A stretch of 64,000 nt of DNA from Auriscalpium vulgare (Eukaryota; Basidiomycota; Agaricomycetes; Russulales; Auriscalpiaceae). The notes under the pieces are model-generated. The model made no database searches, was not told where the DNA came from, and saw only the letters and a program-made list of their open reading frames with translations. The position numbers and the translations under genes were made by a program. The stretch spans positions 2,232,001 through 2,296,000 of the forward strand of contig JAHBBC010000004.1 in assembly GCA_019915015.1 (NCBI GenBank), in the 5' to 3' direction. Positions 1-10,900 of the stretch are shown here, in pieces (position 1 is the stretch's first letter; the number at the start of each line of letters is the position of its first letter).

Positions 1-364
1 CGTCGGAGTACGGGGGTACAGGGCGCATAATAACATCGAAGTACCCGTCGACCATTGCGCTGTCAAAGAGCTGCTCTGTGCGGGTGTGGATGTGGTCGAT
101 GCGCATCCACCGCTGCAGACGCGTCAAGGGCCCGGCGCCGTCGCTGAGGGCATCCTCGTGTTCCCATGTTTCGGTGTCCCATCCGTGAAGTTGTACTCGG
201 CGTTTGAAGAGGCTGGTGGAGGAAAGTGCGCTGTGGACGAGGCTATTCGCAAGGGAAAGCGCGAGGACATCGCGCGTGGTAGGGAGGAAGAGTGCGATTT
301 CGTGGAAAAGGTCGGCAGACAAGGCTGGGCAGGTGGACTGATCGTACCCAACTGTCTGATCCAT
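1..364 (-). CDS. F-box-like protein, copy 1 (5' part only; runs off the left edge)
   Basis: The minus-strand frame opens at 364 with MDQTVGYDQSTCPALSADLF and stays open to the window edge. It is nearly identical to the first exon of the complete copy at 5898-7390. An F-box-like segment (about residues 15-55, LSADLFHEIALFLPTTRDVL) is the only recognisable domain. Such proteins usually couple a target to SCF ubiquitin ligase through Skp1, but that role is inferred from the family. The gene is divergent from the family R copy starting at 630. The 3' exons lie outside the window, so intactness cannot be judged. Confidence 0.75.
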   Translation of the reverse strand, partial: MDQTVGYDQSTCPALSADLFHEIALFLPTTRDVLALSLANSLVHSALSSTSLFKRRVQLHGWDTETWEHEDALSDGAGPLTRLQRWMRIDHIHTRTEQLFDSAMVDGYFDVIMRPVPPYSD

Positions 365-498
365 GGCGGGTTGCAGAGAGTGCCGGATGCAGCGAATATA
401 GACAAACTAAGACTGTGCCAGTCTACTCGCCTCGGCGAAGCCGACTTGAACGTGCGTCGGTGCGACGCCGCGCACTCAGTCACGACATCGACGTTGGC

Positions 499-550
499 GT
501 TGTTGTGGCGTGTTGAAATCCAAAGCTCTTGGTCAGCACAGACAAACAAC
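499..550. promoter_or_regulatory. Imperfect-palindrome element, copy 1 of 7
   Basis: A 52-bp sequence begins GTTGTTGTGG and ends ACAGACAAACAAC; its two ends are imperfect inverted repeats of each other. It recurs at 5736-5787, 8854-8905, 17935-17982, 20029-20086, 32508-32565 and 38016-38066, always upstream of a family R gene. Here it sits between the divergent F-box gene (start 364) and family R copy A (start 630). A shared promoter element or a remnant of a mobile unit are both possible. Confidence 0.6.
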
Positions 551-629
551 ATTTGAGCCATCATGTCAATATCTGTGCGTTATTTTGCTGTCATTGCTAA
601 GCATCTCTTCTTGTTAGCACAGATATGGC

Positions 630-1658
630 ATGGTCATACGCTGGCACACAACCGCAACGACCGCTTCCTTGGTTTCTCCCCGAATGTGTTGCCGAAGAAA
701 TTTCTCCATGACAAGTCCTGCTAAGAAGCGCGCTAATATCCGGACACTCGACCCCTCCAAGCTCCTACCCTCGGACTACAACGAAGTCTCCAGTCGCCTT
801 CGACTGAACTATACCGCATGTCTCGCAGAAAACCAACACATTGGTACTGGCTCCGGACCTGTTTACTGGAAAACCGTGTTATTTCCATCCAACAGTCGCG
901 GCTTCCTCTACTTCCACGCACCGTCGCGCGAGGTGCGCTTCCGCCTCGCCAGCCCAGACCCCCATCGCGTCGCGGAGGGCACCGACCTCATATGCCCTGA
1001 CGGCGCGCCGTGGTGCGTCCCTTACACATCACTCGCCAATCGACAGACCGCCGCAGGCATGCGCGCGCTGCTCCTGCAGGACGGGCTCGTCACGGAGGCG
1101 CAGTTAGCGGCGTGGGCGCAGGAGTCGCTGATTGGGACCTGCGGCCACCAGCGACGGGTGACGCGATTTGGCGAGCCGTTTCCGGTGGACCTGTCTCAGT
1201 GTACTCTCAACTTTGCCATGGGACGACCTGCGCAACTGAGTTCGGTGTGTATCAAGAATCCGTTCACCTGGAAGCGCAGGCCACAATTCTTTGGTGCGCG
1301 GTGACGTTTTGCTTAGACGTCCGCAAACGCTGCTGACATGTCTGTGGTAGGTAAAGCTCTGGTTGCCTTCGAGCGTTCGCCACTTCCTGAGCATAGCGGA
1401 AAACGCATTGTCGTTATGCGGGTGCACAAGCTGCTTGAGGGTCCCCTACCTCATCCTCACGGGGCAGCGTATCCACAACTCGATTCGTGTCGTCCGGTAG
1501 AAGGAGAACTGGTTGCACTGCGCGTCCAACGCGGTCCTAAATTATGGGCGCATGATATAGACAAGCAGTCGTCGCGGCACGCTGGCTGGTGGCATCACGC
1601 TTTACGTGAAATTTGGGACCGCGACGACGTGAGCACGCTCACTGGCGTGGACAACTGA
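630..1658 (+). CDS. Family R protein, copy A (uncharacterised, apparently open)
   Basis: Model: exons 630-1293 and 1351-1658, giving 323 aa in frame. The intron 1294-1350 has a GTGCGCGG donor and TAG acceptor and joins ...RRPQFF to GKALVAFERSPL. I do not recognise the family. It has an Arg/Ser/Thr-rich N-terminus that could be a mitochondrial presequence (inference), the conserved RTLDPSKLLPSDYNE motif, a central core GFLYFHAPSREVRFRLASPD, then AGMRALLLQDG, and a basic C-terminal domain with RVHKLLEGPLPHP. Other copies have an extra 11-nt first exon. It is deleted here, so translation probably starts at ATG 630 (in frame) or at ATG 708. Divergent from F-box copy 1. Confidence 0.6.
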
Positions 1659-2758
1659 TGTGGTCAGTCCTGACTCCTGGTATCGGCGGTCACGGACGGT
1701 GCTGACGCTGTATCAGGTTTCCCAGTCGTTCGAATGTTTACATTCTCTAAGGAAATCATGGGAGAGTGGCACGAGCATAGGTGCGGTCTGGCCCAACGTA
1801 ATGATGCCTTTGTCCGAGAGTTCTGCCATCCAACTGACAAGCTTTGGCAGTACTTCTCGATGTACCAACACCATCGCTCTTCGCGTTACCCCCCAATACC
1901 TGCTTCCTCATATTTAGGGAACGACTAGCGTTCTGCCCCATGGGCGCAAGCGCAATCGCAGTATCACGGTGGTTATTCGTCATCCCACAGGACCCGCCCC
2001 ATCTCCAAAACCGAATGCATCGCAGGATTTTCAGATTAAGCGTTGATAATTGTTGCATGCTAATAACGTTGATCCTAGCTCTCTCTTCCAGTGTTCTCGT
2101 AGGCTGCAAGTGCGGAACTGTTGAGGATGTTTCTGAGACCCTGCCCACTCTTCACCGTGGCCGTTCGCAGTGCCGTGTTTGTATCATATCGACAGAAAAG
2201 ACACCAGCATCGCTTCGGCCTTTTGTGCCATCTGGGATAGCCATGACGGCGATCCTTTGTGAGAGAGAGGAGGGTCGCCCACATTTGCATAGGTGACTTC
2301 CCGGAATTTAGCACTCTCTGCTCGAACGCGGCACTACTACCCACTGAATGTAAAATCAAACCCTACGATGGTCGTAGATGCTTCCCTAGCCTGACGAATT
2401 GTATCTCCCGCAATACTGGCTCCGCTTGCGTTGTCCTCCTGAAAATCTGTCCGCCCACCGAAATATTGGGCTGGGAGCCTTGAAATCTCGGAGCCTCTGA
2501 TGACGCCTATTGACGCCGGGTCCCACTTCCCATGCGCAGAAAGTGTGTCGTGTGGTATTGTCGGTTTTGTCTCGCAGTGCCAGTACTACTTCGGAGGGAA
2601 TATGTACACTACATAGGCTCGAGTTTGAATGCCTACTGGTGAGTGTTGTGAAATAAACCGGTTGCTGCGCGGCTGCACTGCCTCGCGCGCCCAAGCCGCC
2701 GCCCACGCAATTCTCTTGACCTTCCCCCACGCAGCTGGCCCTGCACTCCCCTTCCACC
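1659..2758. other. Intergenic: degenerate 3' flank shared with other family R copies
   Basis: From 1706 to about 2000 the sequence is recognisably similar to the 3' flanks of family R copies D (19290-19620) and EF (22550-22740). It includes a TTCGAATGTTTACAT-like stretch and a GGCGCAAGCGCAATCGCAGT-like stretch. No open frame is conserved between copies, so I read it as decayed, once-transcribed or once-coding DNA. From about 2300 to 2758 I see only the probable promoter of the next gene. Confidence 0.4.
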
Positions 2759-4083
2759 ATGTCCTACCGCCCGCCCTATACCGACGAGCCGCATGGCTAC
2801 CCCGCATACCCTGCACCGTCGACCGACAACCTCTACGACCCGTATGCGCAGGCGCCACACGACAGCTACGACCGCAGCGGGTATGACGGCGTGTATCGCG
2901 ACGAGCCCGCGCAGCCCCCCTACGGCGCGGCTCCCCCGCATCAGCCGCAAGTGAAGCAGGAGCCCGCGTATGAGGTCGAGAACTACAATGTCCCCCTGAG
3001 GCCGAGGGAGGCTAAGTGAGTCGCCCGTGTCTTCCTCGCCTGCACCCGCGCTTACAGGGGCCGCGCCTTTCCCTTTCCCCGTCCATCTTCCTCTCTTTTT
3101 CTATGAATGTTACTAGGACAGCGCGGGACATGCGTACATGGCGCTACGACCACCAAGGAAACCTCTGGACCGCGGTGCGTCTCGTGCTCCACATCCCCAG
3201 CGGCCATACTCACCCTCCGCCCGGCGCACACAGGGCAGCCGCCCGCGGTGTTTTGGCCGTTTCTGCTGCTGCACCATCCTCATCACCCTCTTCCTCATCA
3301 TTGGTATCGTCCTGTCGCTGGCGTTGGTGCGTCCGTCTCCGCTGATGCGCGGGGCTGTGCTAACACCGCGCGCAGTGGATACAACCCCCAAATGTCAAAA
3401 TAGGCGGCATCGAGGAGCCCACGAATGGGAGCACAGTCAGTGCGCCCATATAAGCGCAGCCGCCCGAGCCTGATCGTTCCCACAGGTGCAAGTGCTCACT
3501 GATGGTATTCAAGTAAACCTCCAGCTGCCAATCGAGTGCGTCATGCCCTCATCGTTGCTTGGCGGCTGACTGATGCACGCGCTTATGCGCAGGGTGGACA
3601 ACCCAAATTACTTCGGCGTGAAGATCACCAACCTCTACGCCGACGTGTTCTACCCCATCAACAACACGCGTCTCGGCATGGGCCTCGTCAAAGACGTGTC
3701 GCTGCCCGCGCACAGCAACACAAACTTCACGTTCCCGTTCTCCCTCAACATCACGCAGGCGCTGGACTCCGCGGACGCGATCATATCCGACCTCGCGACC
3801 AAGTGTTTGAGCAACCCGCAGCAGCAGATCACCATCAATTACAAGCTCAAGGTCGGCGTGCGCGTCTTCCTGGTCACAGTGACGCCGACGATCGACAACA
3901 CCGTCAAGTTCAACTGCCCCGTCAGCGAGTCCGATATTGAGGTGCGTGCGCCCTGCCAGCCACTCTGTTGCCCCCTTCTCACCGCCCGTTGCCTCCCAGA
4001 ACCTACTCAAAGAGCTCGGCCTCTCAGACATACCCGGACTCGCAGCCCTACTAGGCATAGGAGGCGTCGGCAGCGGCAGCTAG
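2759..4083 (+). CDS. LEA_2-domain (NDR1-like) single-pass membrane protein
   Basis: Seven exons: 2759-3015, 3117-3174, 3234-3326, 3376-3435, 3486-3535, 3593-3941, 4000-4083. They give 316 aa, with every junction in frame and GT-AG. The N-terminus (about 1-85) is rich in Pro, Tyr and Asp, starting MSYRPPYTDEPHGYPAYPAP, and is presumably cytoplasmic. A basic/Cys stretch RCFGRFCCCT leads into one hydrophobic helix (about 115-137). Residues about 150-290 form an LEA_2-like beta domain (VDNPNYFGVKITNLYADVFY, then NTNFTFPFSLNIT with N-glycosylation sites). The tail is Gly-rich and non-acidic. Family members are membrane-anchored lipid-binding-type beta sandwiches linked to stress; the role here is inferred. 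It is the only intact gene in the spacer of inverted repeat 1, and its 3' end has been copied elsewhere in the window (10901-11045). Confidence 0.85.
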
Positions 4084-4491
4084 ACTGCGCCCGGCCTTTG
4101 AGGACACGTGTAGAGATTGGAGAGCTGGATTCGAGCGCATCTGCATTTGGTTTTGCTCTGCACCTTACGGACTGCTTTCCGTCTTGCCTGTTATATACTG
4201 TAGTTTTACGATCTCACGGACCACGGACAACCTTCACGTTATGATATTCGGTATCCTTCTGCAAATAATGACCGCAGCGCCAGCTCTACAGCGGGCCGTG
4301 TGTCCCTGCGACTCGGAGTGGCAACCACGATTTCGTTCGGCAGCCGCGCCACCTTCAGCTTGTACTGTCGGTCATCGAGTCGATGCGCTATCTTGTGCTT
4401 GAGTTACTCTCCGAGATCGCGCATAGCCTCTAAACGCGATCTCTCTCGACTGCAACACGACATTCCAACAGCTCGTGTCTTGGAATGCATA
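4084..4491. other. 3' flank of the LEA_2 gene up to the inverted-repeat junction
   Basis: This is the presumed 3' UTR and downstream spacer. The section around 4108-4190 (GTAGAGATTGGAGAGCTGGA onward) resembles the flank of the F-box/LRR gene at about 15930-15990. I see no gene. The right arm of inverted repeat 1 begins at 4492. Confidence 0.5.
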
Positions 4492-4538
4492 TCAGCACCG
4501 TCCGTGACCGCCGATACCAGGAGTCAGGACTGACCACA

Positions 4539-5630
4539 TCAGCTGTCCACGCCAGTGAGCGTGCTCACGTCGTCGCGATCCCAAATCTCACGTAAAGCGT
4601 GATGCCCCCGGCCAGTGTGCTGCGACGACTGCTTGTCTATATCATGCGCCCATAATTTAGGACCCCGTTGGACGCGCAGTGCAACCAGTTCTCCTTCTAC
4701 CGGACGACACGAATCGAGTTGTGGATACGCTGCCCCGTGAGGATGAGGTAGGGGACCCTCAAGCAGCTTGTGCACCCGCATAACGACAATGCGTTTTCCG
4801 CTATGCTCAGGAAGTGGCGAACGCTCGAAGGCAACCAGAGCTTTACCTACCACAGACATGTCAGCAGCGTTTGCGGACGTCTAAGCAAAACGTCACCGCG
4901 CACCAAAGAATTGTGGCCTGCGCTTCCAGGTGAACGGATTCTTGATACACACCGAACTCAGTTGCGCAGGTCGTCCCATGGCAAAGTTGAGAGTACACTT
5001 ATACAGGTCCACCGATAACGGCTCGCCAAATCGCGTCACCCGTCGCTGGTGCCCGCAGGTCCCAATCAGCGACTCCTGCGCCCACGCCGCTAACTGCGCC
5101 TCCGTGACGAGCCCGTCCTACAGGAGCAGCGCGCGCATGCCTGCGGCGGTCTGTCGATTGGCGAGTGATGTGAGGGACGCACCACGGCGCGCCGTCAGGG
5201 CATATGAGGTCGATGCCCTCCGCGAAACGATGGGGGTCTGGGCTGGCGAGGCGGAAGCGCACCTCGCGCGACGGTGCGTGGAAGTAGAGGAAGCCGCGAC
5301 TGTTTGCTGGAGATGGCACGGTTTTCGAGTAAACAGGTCCGGATTCAGTATGAATCCGCTGGTTGTCTGCGAGCCGTGCTATATAGGAGAGTCGAAGGCG
5401 ATCGGAAAGTTCGGTGTAGTCCGAGGGTAGGAGCTTGGAGGGGTCGAGTGTCCGGATATTGGCGCGCTTCCGAGTGTTCGGGGGCCTGTTGAAAGCAGGA
5501 AAAAACTTCTTCGGCAACACATTCGGGGAGGCACCAAGGAAGCGGTCGTTGCGGTTCCGAGTCTGTGCAACCAGAGATGTTTAGCAATGACAGCAAAAGA
5601 GAACTGATATTGACATTGCCTAAGAAGCAT
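4539..5630 (-). pseudogene. Family R, copy B (frameshifted)
   Basis: Near-identical to copy A but disabled. Reading on the minus strand, the frame ...RKRANIRTLDPSKLLPSDY runs normally to GAPWCVPH. A 2-nt deletion relative to copy A (CCCTCACATC versus CCCTTACACATC, near 5176) then shifts the frame, so the second half reads as noise. The C-terminal exon (4539 to about 4846, GKALVAFERSPLPEHSGKRI) is still open. The small first exon at 5620-5630 survives as ATGCTTCTTAG, but its donor has become GCAATG. Clearly a decaying copy. Confidence 0.8.
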
Positions 5631-5735
5631 GAATGCGTGACGGAGTACAACTCATGTAGTATGGTCGGCGTTGCCGAATGTAATCAGCTGTATGTACTGG
5701 TTGCGAACAAGGCTTGAAGAGTTGTTGGCTCCAAT

Positions 5736-5787
5736 GTTGTTTGTCTGTGTTGACCAAAAGCTTTGGATTTCAACACGCCACAACAAC
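5736..5787. promoter_or_regulatory. Imperfect-palindrome element, copy 2 of 7
   Basis: Reverse orientation of the element at 499-550, starting GTTGTTTGTCTGTGTTGACC and ending CCACAACAAC. It lies 106 bp upstream of the small first exon of family R copy B and 110 bp upstream of F-box copy 2, in their shared divergent promoter. Confidence 0.6.
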
Positions 5788-5897
5788 GCCAGCGCGTCGC
5801 ACCGACGCACGTTCAAGTCGGCTTGGCTGAGGCGAGTGGACTGGCAGGGTCTTAGTTTGTCTATATTCGCTGCATCCGGCACTCTCTGCAACCCGCC

Positions 5898-7390
5898 ATG
5901 GATCAGAAAGTTGGGTACGATCAGTCCACCTGCGCAGGCTTGTCTGCCGACCTTTTCCACGAAATCGCACTCTTCCTCCCTACCACGCACGATGTCCTTG
6001 CGCTCTCCCTCGCGAACAGCCTCGTCCACGGCGCAATTGCCTCCACCAGCCTCTTCAAACGCCGAGTAAAACTTCACGGATGGGACACCGAAACATGGGA
6101 ACGCGAGGATGCCCTCATCGACGGCGCCGGGCCCTTAACCCGTCTGCAGCGCTGGATGCGCATCGACCACATCCACACCCGCACAGAGCAGCTCTTCGAC
6201 AGCGCAATGGTCGACGGGTACTTCGATGTCATCATGCGCCCAGTCTCCGGCGCAGCGATTGGCCACATGCTGAGCTCGCAGGTCGACAGCTTCACGGTCG
6301 ACTCAGAGGACTTCGGAGACAATGTTCCGCCTGTGTTCGACTTGGAGAGAGCGGCAAGATGGCTTGCGCGTGCTAGCGACCTGCTACCGATGATTATCGT
6401 GCACAACTGTCAGTAAAGTCGTCCGTCCAAGTCGTAGCACGCACTTAGTACTTGGCTGACTGTCCTCTGTTCCTTCAGACTCGCGCAACATCCCCCGCCT
6501 CATGACGACAGGGTACCGGGACGTATTCCGCACTGCTCTCCTCGCATTAATCACACTGGCTGTCCGGAGACGTTTCCGCGACTCTGTGTGGTTCGAAAGA
6601 GCTGCTTTCTCGTTCGCTGTCCTACTCCCGCACTGTCCGTATGTTCCACGCATCGGATCACCTACCCACCATGCTCAGATTGCTTTTAGACGGAGAAAGA
6701 GAATCGACGCCACTGCTTCACACGGGCGCGTTCGAGTACGTCCTTTCGCAAATTTTCGAGCATGTCCCCCGTATTCCCGCGTCCTTACATGGAGAAGAGC
6801 CTGAGATGTGGATCGGATTCCACCTTCTTGCTGGCGCGTTCATACACGTCTGCCTCCACGAAGACGACCCACAAGACCAAAGTTTCCTTGCACTTCCTCG
6901 CCCACGTGCCCCGCACATCGTTCCCGAGCTCGAGTACTACGACTGGCCTTTGACAGCCCCTGGTGTTGCGCGGCAGGCGCGCGGATGGCTCGCCGATGAT
7001 GCACGCGGGACGCCGCTGGGCGGGCTCCCCCGCACGCGCCCAGGGAGTCCATGGGTGGGGTATTATTTCCTCGCAGTTGATGGGGCTCTACGGAGATCGC
7101 TGCCTATGCGCTTTGACCTGTATGTGACCGCGGTGGAAGAGGATGCAGAGTTGGGCGACGTTTTCCAACTCCACGGCACAGGAGCGGACAGTATTGGATC
7201 GTTCACTCTGGACTGCCGCTGCAACGCGCTTGATGGCTCTGTCACCGCACAGCAAATGTACGAGGACCATTGGAATCGGTGGGAATGGACTGGACAGCTC
7301 ACGCCGTGGGGGGCGGTGGGGACTTGGGGAAGGATGAATTTTGGTGGGTGGTGGGTGATTTGGCCGAAGGAATGGAGTGACTCGGGGTAG
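5898..7390 (+). CDS. F-box-like protein, copy 2 (complete)
   Basis: Exons 5898-6408, 6479-6638 and 6679-7390 give 460 aa in frame. Introns are 70 and 40 nt; the second is short but has a GTATGT donor and CAG acceptor. An F-box-like segment lies near residues 15-60 (LSADLFHEIALFLPTTHDVL). The remainder has no domain I recognise. It contains a conserved ELEYYDWPLTAPG block, a GSPWVGYYF block and a Trp-rich C-terminus (NFGGWWVIWPKEW) shared with copy 3 at 23303-24786. An SCF substrate-adaptor role is the family expectation only. It is divergent from broken family R copy B, with the palindromic element between them. Confidence 0.75.
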
Positions 7391-7639
7391 GTCGGTGTTG
7401 GAATTTGTACCAACAGCTTTGAATCTCGACGGCGCCCGCCGTACATAGGGAGTGTAGGGCAAGCCTTGCAAAATCATGCCCTTGCTACGCCTCTCGTGAC
7501 TTCCTCAGAGGAGGTAAACGCTGACACCCGAGGCACTGTGTGTGCATGACTCGACAACAGACTCATCGCAGAAGTGAACCTGATATACCGTGTATACCGT
7601 CAGCACGGTCCGTGTACACTGAAACCAGGACTAACCAGA

Positions 7640-8760
7640 CGAGCTGTCCACACCAGTGCTCGCGTCGTCGCGCTCCCACATTTCCCTCAAAACGTGGCCT
7701 ATCAGGCCAACAACATTCTGTTTGTCTAGATCATAATGCCAGAATCTGGGAAGCCCCTTCGCGCTGCGCTTTGAGACCAGCTGTCCTTCCACGGGTCGAA
7801 ATAGATGGAGACTCGAATCCGCATATGAGGGCGGGGACCCTCAAGCAGCTTGTGCACGCGCATAACGACAAAGCGCTTTCCGCTATGCTCAGGAAGTGGC
7901 GAACGCTCGAAGGCGCACAGGACCTTTCCAACGCCAGACGTATCAGCGGCACTTGCATACGTCTAAGCGAAACGCGCACCAGAGAACTGTGGGCTGCGCA
8001 GCCAGGTGAACGGATTCTGCATGCTCACCGAACTCAGTTGCTCAGGCGGCCCCATGGCAAAGTTGAGAGTATACACTTAGACGTCCACCGGGAACGGCGC
8101 GCCAAACCGCGTCACCCGTCGCTCCTGCCCGCAGGTCCCAATCAACGACTCCTGCGCCCGCGCCGCTAACTGCGCCTCCGTGACGAGCACGTCCTGTAGA
8201 AGCAGCGCGCGCATGCCTGCGGTGCACTCTAGATTGGCGAGTGAGGTATGAGTGACGCACCACGGCACGCCGTGAGGACCTGCGAGGTCGGTACCCCCGC
8301 GAAACGATGGGGATCTGGGCTGGCGAGGCGGAAGCGCACTTCGCGCGACGGTGCGTGGTGCGTGGATTAGAGGTAGCCGCGACTGTTTGCTAGAAATAAC
8401 ACGGTTTTCCAGTATACAGGTCCGGAGCCAGTACCAATGTGTTGGTTTTCTGCGAGACATGCGGTATAGTTCAGTCGAAGGCGACTGGAGACTTCGTTGT
8501 AGTCCGAGGTCGGAGCTTGGAGGGTCGAGTGTATGCAGTTGAGCTGTGGGCCGCCTAGGGAGCCTATTGAGGACAGGGCTCGTCGTTAAGAGTCTTCTTC
8601 AGCAACACGGGCGGGGAGAAACCTAGGAAGGGTCGTTGCAGTTGCGGGCCAGCGTGAGGTCGTGCCATATCTGTGCGACCAGCAAGAAACGTTTAGCAAT
8701 GACAGCAAATAAAAATACAGAAACGATAAAACACAAAATTTGACATCACCTGGAAAGCAT
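7640..8760 (-). pseudogene. Family R, copy C (multiple lesions)
   Basis: Homologous along its length to copies A and D on the minus strand, starting with a preserved 11-nt first exon (ATGCTTTCCAG at 8760-8750) followed by a GTGATG donor. In the body, the conserved GFLYFHAPSREV core is destroyed: the codon after GYL is TAA and a small insertion duplicates the CACGCACC stretch near 8360. In the C-terminal exon the frame is lost after MRVHKLLEGP, near 7825. A non-functional copy. Confidence 0.75.
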
Positions 8761-8853
8761 GGATGCGTGGCGGAGTTCCGGTCGGCGTTGCGCGATGTAG
8801 TTCGAACCCGGGACTGGGAGTCGTCCACGCTGCACGTGCTGGATGGCTCAAAG

Positions 8854-8905
8854 GTTGTTTGTCTGTGTTGACCAAGAGCTTTGGATTTCAATACACCACA
8901 ACAAC
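8854..8905. promoter_or_regulatory. Imperfect-palindrome element, copy 3 of 7
   Basis: Same element as 5736-5787, here 94 bp upstream of the first exon of family R copy C and about 360 bp upstream of F-box/LRR gene 1. Confidence 0.6.
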
Positions 8906-9265
8906 GCCAGCGTCGCACGGCGACGTCGGCGACGTCCCCCCAGTACTTTGCATCGCTTCGAGGAGGTCGATGAAACCCCGGCCGGAGACTAGAGGCTTTA
9001 CGACAGCGAAGGCTATGTCACTTTCACAGGAAAATTCCCTCCCAGGAACTCCTGCTCTCCAAGCTCCGCTAGTTTCTTTGCGCCGCGCTCCGTCTGCAGA
9101 AATGACGGCCACACCTCTCGGCCATGGTCTTTGCCATTGTTGCCATTTCCGCCGGCTTGTGTTCCCATTGTTTTCAGCTCCCCTTGTCATCCAGGGTAGC
9201 TCTGGGCATATAAGTAAAAGCGTGTGCGCACCCACTTCCCAGCGCATCCCCCGGTAACAAGCATC

Positions 9266-10877
9266 ATGACGGTCTCGTACTCAGGTGAATCTTGTCATGC
9301 TCTTTCTCCGCGTAAAACTATGTACTTACCTACGACTGCCAGCATCTAACCCAAGGGCCTACGCGATTACTGACGGTTTCCGTCGCAGCGAAGAGGTGCA
9401 GCAGATGACCCAACTCTACCGCGACATCGCCGCCATGCAACGCGCCGATCTCCCTTACTACACCCCGCCCACGTCGCCCATCTCGTGGATATCCGTCCAA
9501 CTCCTTCAAAAGATATTCTCCCATCTGTATGACGAGGTCGGCAGCACACCCCCGGGCGCAGGCGCCGCGCCGAGCTGCACCGCGCTCACGCAAGTCTGCC
9601 GCCCCTGGCGCTACGTTGCGTTCCTCCACAAGCCGCTCTGGACTACCATCGCGCTGGGGAGCCTCACGTGGACGACTATCGCCCTCGAGATGTCGCGCCC
9701 GCTGCCGATCGACGTGCAGTGGGAGTACGGCGCCCTCACACGCGCCTTCCAGCTCGCGGTCGCCGAGATATCGCGCTTCCGCCGCTTGCAGGTCGATACG
9801 AAGGACAGCGAGTGGGCCGCGCAGCTCCAGGACGCGCTGCTGTGGCATCCCGCGCCGCAGCTGCGCGAGCTCGTCGTGGAGCGTGGCACCCGCCTCCCGC
9901 TGCGCGACTTGCGCGTCGCGCACGGCGGCATCCCCGCCCTGCAGGAGATCCGCTTCAGCGGGCTCGTCATCTCCCCCCTGTCGATGTTCTTTCGCAGCGG
10001 GCTCACCGTTCTCGACCTCGAGGCGTGCCGCGTGTGGGACGACTTCCAGCAGATCGCGGACACGCTCGCGCATATCCCTGGGCTGCGGACGCTCCGACTG
10101 CGCGACAGCCTTCCCCCCCGGGGAGCAGCGCCACGAAACATTTGCCTCCCAAGCCTGAACGACTTGACGCTCTCCGACAGCGACAGCCGCATTGCCGCCT
10201 TCCTCTGGTACCTCCGTATGCCCCGCAGAATGGCGGCCGTGAGGATCCACACCACGGAGCCGAACTCCCCGCTGCTCTTCCGCGCGCTGGAGCTTTGGCT
10301 TGCCGCGCCGCTCGGACCCGGTGCGACGTACCGCCGCTGGGAGGTTGCGTCCGACCCCGCGCGCCCGGACAGGTTCCTCGTCGTCGCGACCGCGCCCTCG
10401 AGCAACACGCCGCTGCCGAGCACATTCGTCTTCGAGGACACACGGCCGATGCCGCCTAATTTTCCCGGAGTGCGGGAGGCCTGCCGGATGCGCGCCTGGG
10501 ACATCGTTGGCGCCCTCTCGTTCCTCAAGAACGCGACGTGTGTGGGCCCAGCGCGGCACCGTGCCCCAGCGGTACCTCCCATTCAACTTCACCTGCCGCA
10601 CCACATCGAGGAGCCGGACGTCTCTAGCGGCGCCGCTGGCGGGCTGTTCGACACTGCCAGCCCGTTCTCTCTCAGTGCGACTTTGAGCCAGGCGGACGCC
10701 GATCACCGCGTACTGGGGCCCGTGCAGGACGTGCGAGGATGGCCGATGCAGAACAGCGAGCCTCAGAACGACCTGAATATGTACTACTACCAGGGGATCA
10801 TGTGTCCTCGGAGTCTAAGCCGGCCTGTTGGATACCATGAAATCTTGTCTCCTCCGAGTCAAAGCCGTTTCATGTGA
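9266..10877 (+). CDS. F-box/LRR-like protein, copy 1
   Basis: Exons 9266-9284 and 9343-10877 give 517 aa. The 19-nt first exon encodes MTVSYS, and the CAG acceptor at 9342 joins it in phase to ASNPRAYAITDGFRR. I prefer this to an unspliced start at 9285 because the same exon pair is kept in copy 2. Residues about 50-100 form an F-box-like helix cluster (ISWISVQLLQKIFSHL, then ALTQVCRPWRYVAFLHKPLW), typical of basidiomycete F-box proteins. Residues about 110-300 contain irregular leucine-rich repeats (LRELVVERGTRLPLRDLRV, GLRTLRLRDSLP). Likely an SCF adaptor by family. The C-terminal 20 residues differ from copy 2, and the stop lies just before a copied fragment of the LEA_2 gene. Confidence 0.8.
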
Positions 10878-10900
10878 GATGGCTGTGCTGGTGGTTTCAG

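Larger units (their letters stand above)
1..1705. repeat. Left arm of inverted repeat 1
   Basis: This stretch carries F-box copy 1 (-) and family R copy A (+). It is matched in reverse complement by 4492-6240, which carries family R copy B (-) and F-box copy 2 (+). Base-level identity stops sharply after the GGTGCTGA at 1698-1705, matching the TCAGCACC at 4492-4499. The arm is truncated by the window edge, so its full length is unknown. The arms differ by indels, including loss of the first small exon of family R from this arm. Confidence 0.85.
4492..6240. repeat. Right arm of inverted repeat 1
   Basis: Reverse-complement counterpart of 1-1705, holding family R copy B (-) and the first exon of F-box copy 2 (+). 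Similarity must continue past the point where the left arm leaves the window. This arm keeps the upstream small-exon region of family R (about 5600-5735) that the left arm has lost. Confidence 0.85.

Noticed and set aside
8795..8825. GTTCGAACCC, resembling a tRNA B-box
   Set aside because: No cloverleaf or A-box at the right distance; it is part of the repeated promoter region.
9330..10706. 458-codon antisense frame on the minus strand, with a 421-codon mirror at 16164-17429 on the plus strand
   Set aside because: Both are shadows of the GC-rich F-box/LRR genes. They look conserved only because the sense genes are duplicates; they are Arg/Gly-rich with no motif.
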